Source: Gavia stellata (Eukaryota > Chordata > Aves > Gaviiformes > Gaviidae). From it: DNA of 64,000 nt. A program made the position numbers and the translations under genes. The number at the start of each line of letters is the position of its first letter. The first letter of the stretch is position 1. The stretch covers positions 5,587,001-5,651,000 of the forward strand of contig NC_082604.1 of the NCBI RefSeq assembly GCF_030936135.1, given 5' to 3'. Positions 48,201-60,200 of the stretch are shown in pieces. The notes under the pieces are model-generated. The model was not told the origin of the DNA, did not search any database, and saw only the letters and a program-made list of their open reading frames with translations.

Positions 48201-51200
48201 TGTATTGTGGTCTGTAACGTGACAGTGATTATCAGCTTGCTATCACATTTCCTTTGGAAAGCAGAACGAGATCATCAGACTTATTTCTGACAGGCCATCA
48301 AAACCAGCTGTCAAACTGACTAGCAAGCTTGAGTTTAACCTTTTTGATTATCAAAGGAAAAAGTCTATAGCTCCAGGATCAAACCTCTACACAGAGCTCA
48401 ATTGTATTTGTGTGGGAAGTTCAATGTGCCTCCTGAAGCTCTGGGGATGAGGGCCTGCAAATGCTATGTTCAGACCCATGCTGTGTGCCTGGCCCATTGG
48501 GTTTCATCTGGCTTTGACAGTTAATATTGCCATTAGCAAGTGGGTACTTCCTGAGTCCTGTCTGATGCGCTGTTGAAGTCCTCCTGGAAATGCAGTTTTT
48601 AGGTAGCAGCCAAACAGCAGTGACTGTTCCCTGCAGGTTCTGACTGACCCTTGCAGAATGAGTCAGATTCTGGCAGGATTTTGCTTGTGCATGTGGAGCT
48701 GCAAATAGACTTGTTTCAAGAAGATGCTGGAGCAATTATTCTTCATTTTATGTTTGGTAAACTGTTCTCAGGGGCCCTTCCGTGACCATGGTCCCTGAGC
48801 GTTTAGGGTGCCACACACAAGTGGCCATGCATATAGATTAATATGGTTTGAAAAGGAATCCTGTGCTAAAACCAGGACTAGGCTGTGTCCTCAGACATCC
48901 AGCACTTTTCTGGAGCCTGTTCAAAGCCAAAGGTAGTGCTTAATTCTCTTAAAGCTGCCTCGAGCATGCTCTTGATTAAAGCTGGAAATAATTGTGAGAA
49001 CCCTCTGCTCCCCTCCACCACTCCCAATGTCTTGTTCCTTACCCGATATGTAGACTTCGTTTTTTAGCGTAATGCATGCAAACTCCACCCATTTTTTATT
49101 CTCATTCTCCGTCTCCTGCTCTGTGATTGGTAATTTTGCTACTTCCAGGCGGCTTCGCCTCAAAGGATCCAGGCAAGTCACTTCTGCTACAAACTTCTCA
49201 TCTTTTGTACAGCCCCCTATGATCATAAATACCTCAGACTGGAACTCGTGCATCCTGGGCTTGGTTCTTTCTGTAATAATCTAAATGCAAGCAAGACAGA
49301 GTGAGTACACAAGGCACTTACACCGCCAATTACAGAAAGGTCTGGTGACCTTTTTTCTGATTACCTGTTTTGCAAATCACAACTGGCTTACATCAGCTGA
49401 ATGAATTATCAAATGCTCTCTAAGTTGAAAGCCTGGAAAGCATCCTAGAAGCATTCAGTAGAGGTTGCTGTATCCTTCGTTCAGCAGGATTTCTCCAACA
49501 CTGGACTTGGTTGCTTTTGCCTACCCGCTAGGATCCTTTCAGATCCTCTTGCGAATTCCCAGGGTGGCTCCAAGAGCTACGAAGGTGAGCACTAGTGACA
49601 AGGCTGGGTGCATGTGAGGCAGCTGAAAAGGACAAGGTTTTATTTGGGCTGACAGAGTGAGGGCAAGGTAGGAGGGCCCCAAGGTTTGTGTATGCCCTGG
49701 GGAGCTTGGAGAGAGCAAGACTGCAGTTAGCGCTAGCAGAAAATAAGTGCTCTTATTATTTGTCCTGAAGAGATATGTTAAAGTGTCAAAGCAATAACAA
49801 TTCTCAACTGTGGGGTTTTTTATTTGTTTCTTTGTCTCTAAGCCTTAATTTTAAGCCAAAATTAGAAGATTTACTTAAAGCCAGCACTGTGGTTAGCTCT
49901 AATTTACTGCCTGTTGGCTCAGTTTATTGACCAGGTCTTTGTTTCAGGGACACTGGAAAAAGTCACTTCCCGGGTAGATGTTCACCAGGAGGAAAGAATG
50001 CAGGGGGTGCTTGTAAACTTGTGTTCTGCTTGGAGGAAATACTTGAAAGCAAGTGGAAATGAGTGTCCCAAGGTATGCTGGCTCTATGCTGAAGGATAGA
50101 AGGAATAACCTTCTTTATCCTCCCCTACCCCCCAATTTTTCATACTGGAAGAAATGCAGTGTAAAAGGCATGGGGAGCACATAATGTTGCTCCTCTGCTT
50201 CTGCTGTATCATAGGGCATTTGCCAATTTGCAGACCCTCAAAATCTTCTGGGAGAGGTCTGCACTCCTCTGCAGTAACTGCAGTTATTACCTTCTGCATG
50301 CCCCAGCGAAGCAGCCCGTGGACCTGCAGGTTAAATGTTGTGACAGTAGGCAGCTTGCTTACAGTTTTACTTCTCTTTCTACTTTTAACATGTTTCTGTA
50401 AATTGGTGTAATTTATCTATATTAAAAAATATTATTTACACAGACATAAATCTTGTATTTCCCCTATGTTTAGCAAATTATTAGGCATTTTTTTTTTACA
50501 ACATCTGTCCCAGAACTTGTCAGCTTTCAGAATTCTGTTTTTAACCCATCTGTCACCATTGCCAGGCGTCAGCCCCCGGGAGGATAGCTGGCAGGGCTGC
50601 CTCTGACGGCTGCCCCTTTGAAGATGAGTGTAACGAGTGTTCAGCCCTGAGCAACACTCCCTTTATCTATGCCGTGTGGACCTGACAGCACTGCTGAGTG
50701 GGGCAAGGCTTCCTCAAGGAGTTCCCACCAGACTGGCCGGCATTGCCTCAGGTCATCGTGTACTGTCTTACGCAGTCACCGGCACAAAGAGCCCTTGGTC
50801 TCTCGCCTGGTGCCAGTGACACATCCAACTGTTAGCGATGGATCCACAACATGCTCCTGAGGCCTCCTGCCTTCCTCTGACTCTCTGACTGAGGAGGCAC
50901 ACACGTTTCCTCACATGCTCACATACCTTTGCTCCTGTTGTGAAATCTGACCTCTGGTTGCTCTCCCCTCTACCCCATATTTTGGGTCTGGAGATGTGAC
51001 TGATCCCTAACTTTCCAAAGAGGATGGGCAACTGAAGAACTGGAGATCCACCACAGCCTACCTGAAGCAGGCAGGACAGGACTCGACTGGATGTCAGGAT
51101 GAACCTGTCTCTTTGGGTTCAGGGACCTCTGCAAATGAGGAAGATAGGCAGACCTCTCCTCTGGGAAGAGACCATCTTCTTCACGGGAGGTTGTCTCTTT

Positions 51201-54200
51201 CTGAAACATTTCCCCCCATAACTCACAGATGGAGATGTTACATATTCAGATTTGAAAGAGACATTACAGATTGTGGCACAGCTTAGTGGAAAAATTATTC
51301 TTCCTTTCTTAGGCTTGAAATGATAGCTGAGAGGGTGAGGTGTCAGGACTAACACCATTTGCCTTTTTGCTAGGGAAGTCACCTGGGGTCTTTGTTTAGC
51401 TGCGCAAGTGTGTGTACGAAGGGTTGAGCTCAGATGTTCATAAACAGGAAGCTGTACACTTTGTTTTAAAACAACCTACCAAAAGCTTCTAAACTCTCTT
51501 AAATCAGTAGGGTAACTGGTGAGGTCCACCTTGACTTTTCAGTAGCACCAGTTAGTGAAACTTCAGTGTGAGTACCTTTTTCTGCCTCATGGTACTGCTC
51601 CTTCCGATGGGATTTTTGAGCAGAAGCATGAGACATTTAGAAAGAGCAGCAAATACCTTCCTTTTATTACTCACCTCATTGCCTGACAGATGGTACATTC
51701 TTGCTTCCTGGAGCAAAGGAAAGACATCTGGACACTGCCGAATGAGTTGATCGGCTTCAACAGTCTCTACGAAATACCAGGGGTCCAAGAGGGGCAGCCG
51801 GACATTCTCCAGCACGTATGGCAGGAGAGGAAACCTTTCCGACTCCTTGTAACGAACCCAGTTCATTACAGTTTCGAACACTTGTGCCTCTTCCGTGACA
51901 TAGAGGTCATCACTCTTCAGCGTGCTGCAGAGAATGTCAGCTGGCAGCTCCAGAAACTCCTCATAGTTCAGGACCTGGGTGAAGTTCTGGATAATGTAGT
52001 TCTGCACTTGTTGCTTCAGGCTGTGCAGGGAGTGGGCATCAGCCAGCCTGAGGATGCCAACACAGTTCTCTGGCTGGAGGGCTTCAGTGAGAAAACTGGC
52101 ACAAGCATCTACCATGCGAAGGAACTGTGGACAGAAAAAGCATGTATAAGCACAGAGCGGTTACTTGTATGACTGTAACACGGGAGAGCTATGGAGCTTT
52201 AGGGCTGGGTCCCAACCAGTCATGCGCAGTACAGCAAAGAGTTGGGGGAGACAAGAAATCAGTCATATAAGGACAGATATCTCCTAGAATCTGCAGTCTG
52301 AAATGAAAATTTCTTCCTCCCACTGTTTTTTCTCCCTCTGCATCCATATTTCTCCTTTTCCCTCTTGGAGGACACAGAAGACCTGTGACAGTCATGAATT
52401 TTATTTGTTTCACAAAAGTAAAGGGTTTTCTACCATTCCCCTTCCCTCCACAAGATCTCAAAGCACTAGCAACCATGGAGTTACAAAGCACAGATAAGGT
52501 CCCCAGGCTTCAGATGTGCTCACCCTGCTTCATCTTGCATGTCAGCTCGGATGAACTAGAAGGGAGTCTGGTTTTGGAGTGCAGGTGGCACCACTGTCTG
52601 TATTTATGCTCCCACCATCCAAACTCTGAACGTGTCTGAGGCCTTGCAAGGCTGGTGGAAAATGAGTGCTGAGGTCTGGGAGGTTCGGGCCACAGTGCAG
52701 CCTGCCCCGAGTGTATGGGCATGCTGTGGTGTACTGGGGGACGTGGCAGGAAGAGACTGACCATCAGCAAATCTTTTAGTTGCCTGACAGCCAGGGTTGT
52801 CTGGCTGTTGTGGGGGAGGCCTTCGGAGGTTTTAGTGACCTTTGTTTTCCTTGTCATCACCATTGGTTCAAAAAAACATAGATGTGCATTTTACACACAG
52901 AGTCTGCTTAATCAAAGAACTTCCCATGTTTGCATTCAATAGGGCATCACAACTACTCTCATTAATTTCCTTTGCACAACAGCCCCACCTGAGGGTCCCA
53001 AATGTGCAGATCCTGGACCACAGACGTCTGTGGGGCATTTACCATGAACTACGATGTGAGCTGGGTTGCTGGTGATTATTCAGGAATTGGGAACCAGTTT
53101 TGGGTACACCTTATAAGTTACAGTCCTTTACCCTGGGCTTTCTGTTGCCTCTGTGATTTCAGATATGGATAGGGCATCGGTATTTCATGTTGGTTTTGCC
53201 ACTGAGCAGTGCAAACAGCGACACACAGAAAGACGGGTCAGAACTGATGCTGTGCATTTCTGTCCACGCTTTTTGGGTCCTTTTTCCATCCAGCATCAGC
53301 AAGCAAACCATTTTAACTCGTTCTGTCCCACTGGGGAAAGTTGCACAACAGTAAATTAGGGGCAAAGAGGAAGCGAAACATTGTTAAACACTGTAGTATG
53401 TAGATTTGTTTCGGTAATTAGGGTAGAATCTTCCAGACCCGACGGTGTCTTGTTGACACATTTAGACTGTTTACCAGAGCTGAGCGATCGCAGACGCTGC
53501 GTACAGACTACCTGGTTCCTGTTTTACATTTAGCCGTGGTCAAGAGTTTAGAGAAATGCAACTGACTGATGAACAAGGGTACGCGAGGTCTCAGAATATG
53601 TTGCTGCCGTTGTGATATAAATATGTCAGCGGCACGCTGTGGCACCGCAGCAGAGCTCGGCGGCCCCTTGGTGCCTGCCACGCTCACATTGCCTGTTCTC
53701 TGGGCTAGCTAGCACAAGGCTAGCACTTTGAACTCACCAGTGAGTTTCCCTGAGGGTCTGAAAGGACTCTGCCAACATCAGGTAGACCTCAGACATGCGG
53801 CAGGTTAAGCATTAGCCCTTTAAAAGTTGGCAGTAACGAGGTGCAAAAAAATAAAAGTGGGACTTGCCAAGGTCACTCATCAAATCATCCACAAGTCTGG
53901 GAATGGACCCCAAAACAACGTTCTCACCAGCCTGCAGCCCAACCACTGTAGAGTGCTCTAATTATTTATACATGGCTTGGTAAGAGTGATACTCACGAGA
54001 TGACACCAGAGGGTTTTCTCCCAGGCGGTGCACACTGGTCCAACGGCCACGCAGGCACCACTGATCATGCTGGGTAGCTGTGTTTGTGGCCAGATGAATG
54101 CGGAACTGTGAGGTGTGGGTGTGAGAAACAGTCCCCGCCGAGGGCTTAACCAGAGAAGTCGGACCACTCAGGAGCTTATCAAGGCAGGACTTCCCCTCAT

Positions 54201-57200
54201 CTCCGTGCTGCGCTGTCTCCCCACCACTCCCTTTATGTAGAGACAAACTCCCCCCAGAACCCCCCCAAACTTGCTGGGCATGCTTCAGTCAGTCCCATGA
54301 GAGCAGGTGACTCAGGAGAACACCCAGGAGAAAGACATCCCTGAGCCTCTGCTTCATCTGCTCTGACTATTCTTGCAGAGCTCTAAATTTTCTTCTCTTC
54401 CTTCTGCAAGCACCCCTCCTAATGCCACTCCAGGCATTTTAAAAGCCCTGTTCCCTGGGAACAGTTTCTTCAATAACTGGGTCCTCCTAATACGCCTTTG
54501 AATCCAGGTTCTTACTTGCTAGAGACGTCCCATATGCTTACTGGGCCTCCACTTGGCCTTCTCTCTGAATTATAAAACCTATTCTCCCCATCTAAGTCCT
54601 TGCTTGTCCCAGCTTTGATTCAGCTGTCTAGTGTAAGCAGTGCCAGCAGCCCTGCCTCCTGCTATAACCCCCAGAAAGGGAAGGGAAGGGAACTGTGGTT
54701 GAAAGGGCTCTTATTCATAATCCCTCTCTGTATGCAGCACACTTCAGGGTCAGATCCTGCACCCTGCAGCTGCGCTGCCCTCGGCCACCCACTCTGCCTG
54801 TGGCTGCAGGGGCAGCACGTGCCGGCTCAGCAGCAACACCTGCGTCCCAAGGGATCCCCATGGCAGTGAAGGGGCACAGCGACCCTTGCAGGGTGGCTCT
54901 CAGGAGAGCTGACACCTTTCTGAGCCTGTGAACCGATCTCCGACCTGGAGCTGCCCAGAAGCCCTTCATTAGGAAATCACGCCTTCCTGGCTGGCACAGC
55001 TGGCACTGCGCGGTGACTGCGGTGCAACTAGCACTGTCCTGCGACAGCCACCCTGGCTGTTCACTTCTAGGTGGCTGCAGGATGGTCTTCAGATAATTGG
55101 CAAGGTATTTTCCTTATAGTGTCTTGTTCATGGAAAGTGGATTAACATGCAGATGAGAAGTACTTTGAGAGTCAGTAAGGCCATCAGGCTGGTGGTCCCT
55201 CCGCCGTGCCCTGGGGGCAGAGCAGCCCTGCTCTGCTTAGAGCAGTCAGAGCGAGGCAGCTCGGGGCATCCTCCGCTGACCCCCTGCAGCTGGCTTTTCC
55301 ATGGCAGTGGTCATCACAGCCCTTCACAACGTCTTATCTGCTCAGAAGCTTGCTTCCCTCCCACTGTCTCTTTGCTTCCACTAAAGCAGCTGATGTGGCC
55401 CCTGACCCAAGCCATGCTGAGGGAGGGGTGTAATACAGAGGTTCATGGGGGGCCAGGATGGGTGTAGCCAGGTCTGAAGGTTATTGTTGAATTACCGTGG
55501 GGGAAGCAGAGCTCTCTGCCACAGCCCTGACAAGCAGCTGAGATCCTGGCCCTACCAAGAGGTGAAACGATGAGCTGCTCTGCAGGCAGTGCGGGCGGCA
55601 GAGGGTGCTGGGCTGGATCCAGGGTGGGCACCAGCCTTGCGAGCATGGTGGCTGGGCAGCTGCCAGCCCAGACAGAGGAGATGACTGTTGAACTCATGTT
55701 GCAACTGTGTTCTAGGTGGAAAAAATTTGTCTGGGTCACTTCAGGGTGAGGCTTAGCTGTTCAGCAGCTCCCTGTTCCAAACCCTTCACCTGCTTCCCCC
55801 AGGAGGAAATCTCTGTGCACAAAGCACACTGCGGCAGGGACTTCGGCTCTCTCTGAATAGCCTTCTACCTCTCCCCGCTGCCAGTTTTGGCTGCATTTGG
55901 TCAAAACGTATTGGAAGGGACTAAGGGAAGGCGTAATTATGCAAAACTTTTTCAAAAGCAGTTTCTAGAGAAAAGTGGGGTATCTATATCGGAACATCTT
56001 GAGCCATGCAAGTTGTTTCTTTTTTGGTTCTTTGTCAAGTCTGAGAGATTGAAAAGAGGCACTGCCAAAAATTGTTGCTAGTCAGATAAAAAAGTTCTAT
56101 TTGGAATTTGTTTTTCTCACGTGTCATTAATTGGAAAGGAAAGAATTTCCCAACCAAAAATGTTACTATAAATTGCAGAATTAGTCTTTTCAGCTGTTGA
56201 TCTATTGAAATGAAACATTTGACTCTTTTAACTCTTTCTGTTTGTTCTTCGGCATAAAGAGCAGAGACAAGCTGGCAGAACGCTAGTAGTTGCTAAATCT
56301 TCTTTACACAAAACACATTTTCAGCCAAAAACCTCACCCGTGTATAATGTGAAGCCTTAAGGCCTTATAAATCTTGAGAGTATCCAAGACCGTTGCAGTA
56401 AGACTTGGGATCGCTGCTCTTAGTTGAACATTCCTGGTTTTCTAGGTTTTTCTAGTTTACTATTCTTGCTCATGGTACTGTCATGATTTTATCATTACTC
56501 TAAACGCTGTTTGATAGTTTTCTTAAAGCACCAGACTTGGGAATCGAATGTAATCTTAATTTTAATGAAAAATAGGGGAAAGAAAGGAAAATACAGAAGT
56601 TTATGCTTTTGATGGTTTCAGAAAAAAAAAACCTGAGGAATGATCCTAAGGAAAAAAGGTTCAGAAGAAAACAAAAAGAACACAGAGAAGTGTCCTGAAA
56701 ATGAACCAAAAGTAACCTTTGAGTGCTGCCAGTTTGCAGTATTGGTCTGCTGAAAATGTCAGTAGGTTACTGCACTCCAGCCCCAGGCAACATTAAAGCT
56801 ACACCACCTTTTCTAAGTTACCTTGGGGAGTACTTTGTGATAACTTTCCCTTCTCTCCCCACAGCAAGTACCAGCTCCCATTACCCCAAAGGCCACAGGT
56901 TCATTTCAGAGCAAAACCTCCCATGTAAGATCCAAGAATCTGAAGTTCATAATGAACCACGGTGATATGGAGTCAGGTGTTTCTCACCTTCCTTAATGAA
57001 AAGACTGGACACACATACACACATTGGCACTTGGCAGGTTACGCTGGTTGCAATTTGTTAGCAATTTGCAGCTTGGTACCAGGGACTGCAATTTGGTAGA
57101 CCTCACAGGTGATTTACAGGACACGTGAATACCTCAGCGACCAAAGGCTGAGTAATGCTGCTCAAGTCTGACTTCCCACAAGTCCCAGGTCATGACTAAA

Positions 57201-60200
57201 ACCCTTTACATGGAGAGTTCTACAAAGGAGGATGCTAACTTTGGCTGGGGAGCCTCCACCTCAAGGCAATGGAGAGGGAGAGACAAAGTTAGCTTCCTGC
57301 TCTGGCTGGCCATGCCAGCCACTACCCACTAACTCTTTTGGGCTGGAGGGTGACCGGACTTCGCAGGCTGACCTGAACCTCAGGGAGCACTGTCCCAGCA
57401 ACACAACCCTGTTGCCTGGCAAGCGGCACATGGGAGCGGCTCTTGGAGGCAGAGCCTGGCTGTTTGCACAGCAGCATTCCAGTACATGGCTGCGACTGCC
57501 ATTTTTTACCACAATGTAAGTAAATATGAAGCAAAATGCTTCCAGAACCCATGAAATCAGAGAAGTTTGCAGTGTGTTAACCAGGGTAAGACATGGTGTG
57601 CCAGAGCGACAAGACTGGATCAGTGCATTTGAGTTATCTGTACCTGAAAGAGGCTGGCAGCTTCCAAGACTTTCTGTACGTTTTGCTTTGTGATAAGCAT
57701 CTTGCTGGTGTAGGTGTAGTCCAAGAGTATATTCATGGTTTCTGCGTCAACTCCTTTAAGTATGATCTTCTCTTCATATTTCTCTCTTAAATCATTGCAG
57801 AACATGGCCCTGAAAAGAAAGCCGTTTATCTTTTACTTTATCCCAGCCAGGATGAGGCATTCTGAAAGCATTTGGTTGTATAGATTTCAACATGGAATAC
57901 TCCGATTGCTTCATATTTTATGCAACTAGTCCTATAGCAACGTAACAAGGAAAATCCTTTTGTTGCTTTCATACTCTACTTATGAGTTTGATAAGGCATA
58001 CACACATGCTGGATAGCCCAGAGCTGGACTCTACTGTAGACCTGGAGCTCCATGAGAGCAAAAGGCAGCTGGGACCTTCCCTGAGTCATGCTCTGTGTCT
58101 GGACTGATGCTGCAGAGCAGCTGTGATGTCTCACCTGCTGGCCTCTTACAGACTCTTTCTGTTTCTAGTACAGGCCCAGCTCATTAACCCCAAACCTCCA
58201 AGCCGCTGGCATTCTTCATACTTCATTACCACTTGGAACATGTACTTTATAGCCCTTGGCAAGGTCAATACCCCTGTGCCTCCAAGCTGCAGAACGCTGC
58301 TTAGACTGAACCCTGAGAGACAGACTAGATCGACATGTCTGATAGCCTCGCCTCTAAACTTCCCAATGTATCTTTGACCCCATTAACAGCAGGAATGGGC
58401 CAGGAGAGAATGGCTTATGGATTTTCTTGTAATTAAGAGCCTGACTTTTCCTCTGCTAAATTTTGGGAGCTTCTGGTAGGATTGTGGAGTTGGTACCTCT
58501 TGGCTAGAGAAGTACTTGAATAATCATGAATTGGAACTACTGTTAGCCAGAAAGCACAGGGATTTCATGCATGTTGATACCACCTCTTCTTTGATGGATA
58601 ATACTGCATTTGAAAGGTGACCGCCACAAACACCTTTGGTATTAGTCAGATATTTCATGTGGAATATAAATCAGAAATTTCTCTAAGAGCTATTTAAATC
58701 CACTTTGCATTGTGATAGCTGCAAGGCAAACACACATGTCTTCATCTGCATTTTCATTTCATAGTCTTAAGTATTTCTTCCAATGTTCTTGCTTTTATTT
58801 AAAAGTTTGATCAGTCGCGTCTCGTTCACTGCATTCAGAGGGCAAGATTTCACATCATTTGGAATCTGGCTCAACAGATTAGAAGTACATGAGTCCACTT
58901 GTAACTGCGTTGGTGAAAAACATGTGCTGATCTAAAGTGTAATTAGAAGCACTCTTTACCCTGCATACCAAGCCCTTCTTTATTAGTCATGTACAATGTT
59001 GACAGGACAGTGCAACCTGGGAAGTGGCTAGAGGTCCAAAATCTTAGGCCATGCTTTTCTTGTAAAAGCGGTGCCAGAATAAAGCTGTCTGATTGACACA
59101 TCTTACTGGAACCAAGATGTAAACAGTTTTTATTGCAAAGCAGTTAGGCATAGTGAATGACAAATGGATGGAAGATACCAGCTGCTTGTTGCTGTAAGGG
59201 CTACCTGTTCCCTGTCTCAGCAGAGATTTTTATAGCAAGAGAGAGCTGGTATTAGTTATCTCAGTGTATAAAACTGCCTTTTGGATAAAGAGACCTAACT
59301 TTCAAGCAGGAAACTTGGGCAGAGAAGTTACTTGTCAGAAAAGATGTTCAGCCAAAATTCTCATTTTCCCTTCACTCGCCTCAGCTCATTAGAGGTTTTT
59401 GATTCACTACTCTGCTCCATGGTCCAGTTTCTGTTGCCACTGAAATCAGAGTATTTGAAAGGCATTAAGACAAAATGCTCCTTAACTTCAGTGAGTGCAA
59501 GACTGGGATTCTCCTTAGCTTCTCTCCCCTTCAGCAGTGTCTAATGTTGTACATCTGCGGCATGCAGGCAGGTGGCCATTTGAAAACAGCAGCCCTCAGA
59601 ACCCACTTCTCCCTGGGAACGGGGTTTCAACGGAGAGGGAGGTTTGCACAAAACACCCTATCAATTGCACGGGATTGATAGGTGCCGAGTGCTTCATCTG
59701 AATGAGAAATCGGCCGTTGTAGGACACAGGTGTTGTCTGCTCTTGTTCCTTTTATCTCTTAAACTGGTGACTCCAGTCTTGTATTTAACCATCCCTGTCG
59801 GGGAGGTGAGAGCTCTCACTTCCATCCCGCAAAGCCAGAGTGTTTGATGGAGGTCAGTTAGAGATACTCAGCGTTACACCATTGCAAGGCTGCTCAGAAA
59901 CCAGCCTCAGGATTCTGGTGGAGGCTTTGCACAGGGATCTTGTCAAAGTGCTTTCACCTATCTGTCTCCTAATCTGTGAAATTGCATTAGAGCTGCCATC
60001 CGCTCCCAATCTCGTAGGGTACGGATTCATGTAACATGGCTGCAACCTGCAGAAATCACACATCTAAAGCACCATGCCCTCCCATCAGTACTCCTCTCCA
60101 GAAAGTGGCAGGGCTGAATAGGGCAGTGCTATCCAGGAGAGCTGACTCCTGTAGTGGCCTTGCTTCTGCTCAGATGGAGTGGACCTCATTCCCACCCTGT

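Larger units (their letters stand above)
52125..57643 (-). other. KLHL6: KLHL6 intron 2
   Basis: 5.5 kb. A CpG-dense island with a TATA-like word lies at 53440-53680. A GC-rich stretch occupies about 54750-55650 with no recognisable coding. A triple GCAATTTG repeat lies at 57050-57095. Confidence 0.8.

Noticed and set aside
51690-52172. 160-codon plus-strand ORF
   Set aside because: Antisense shadow of KLHL6 exon 3 (BACK domain).
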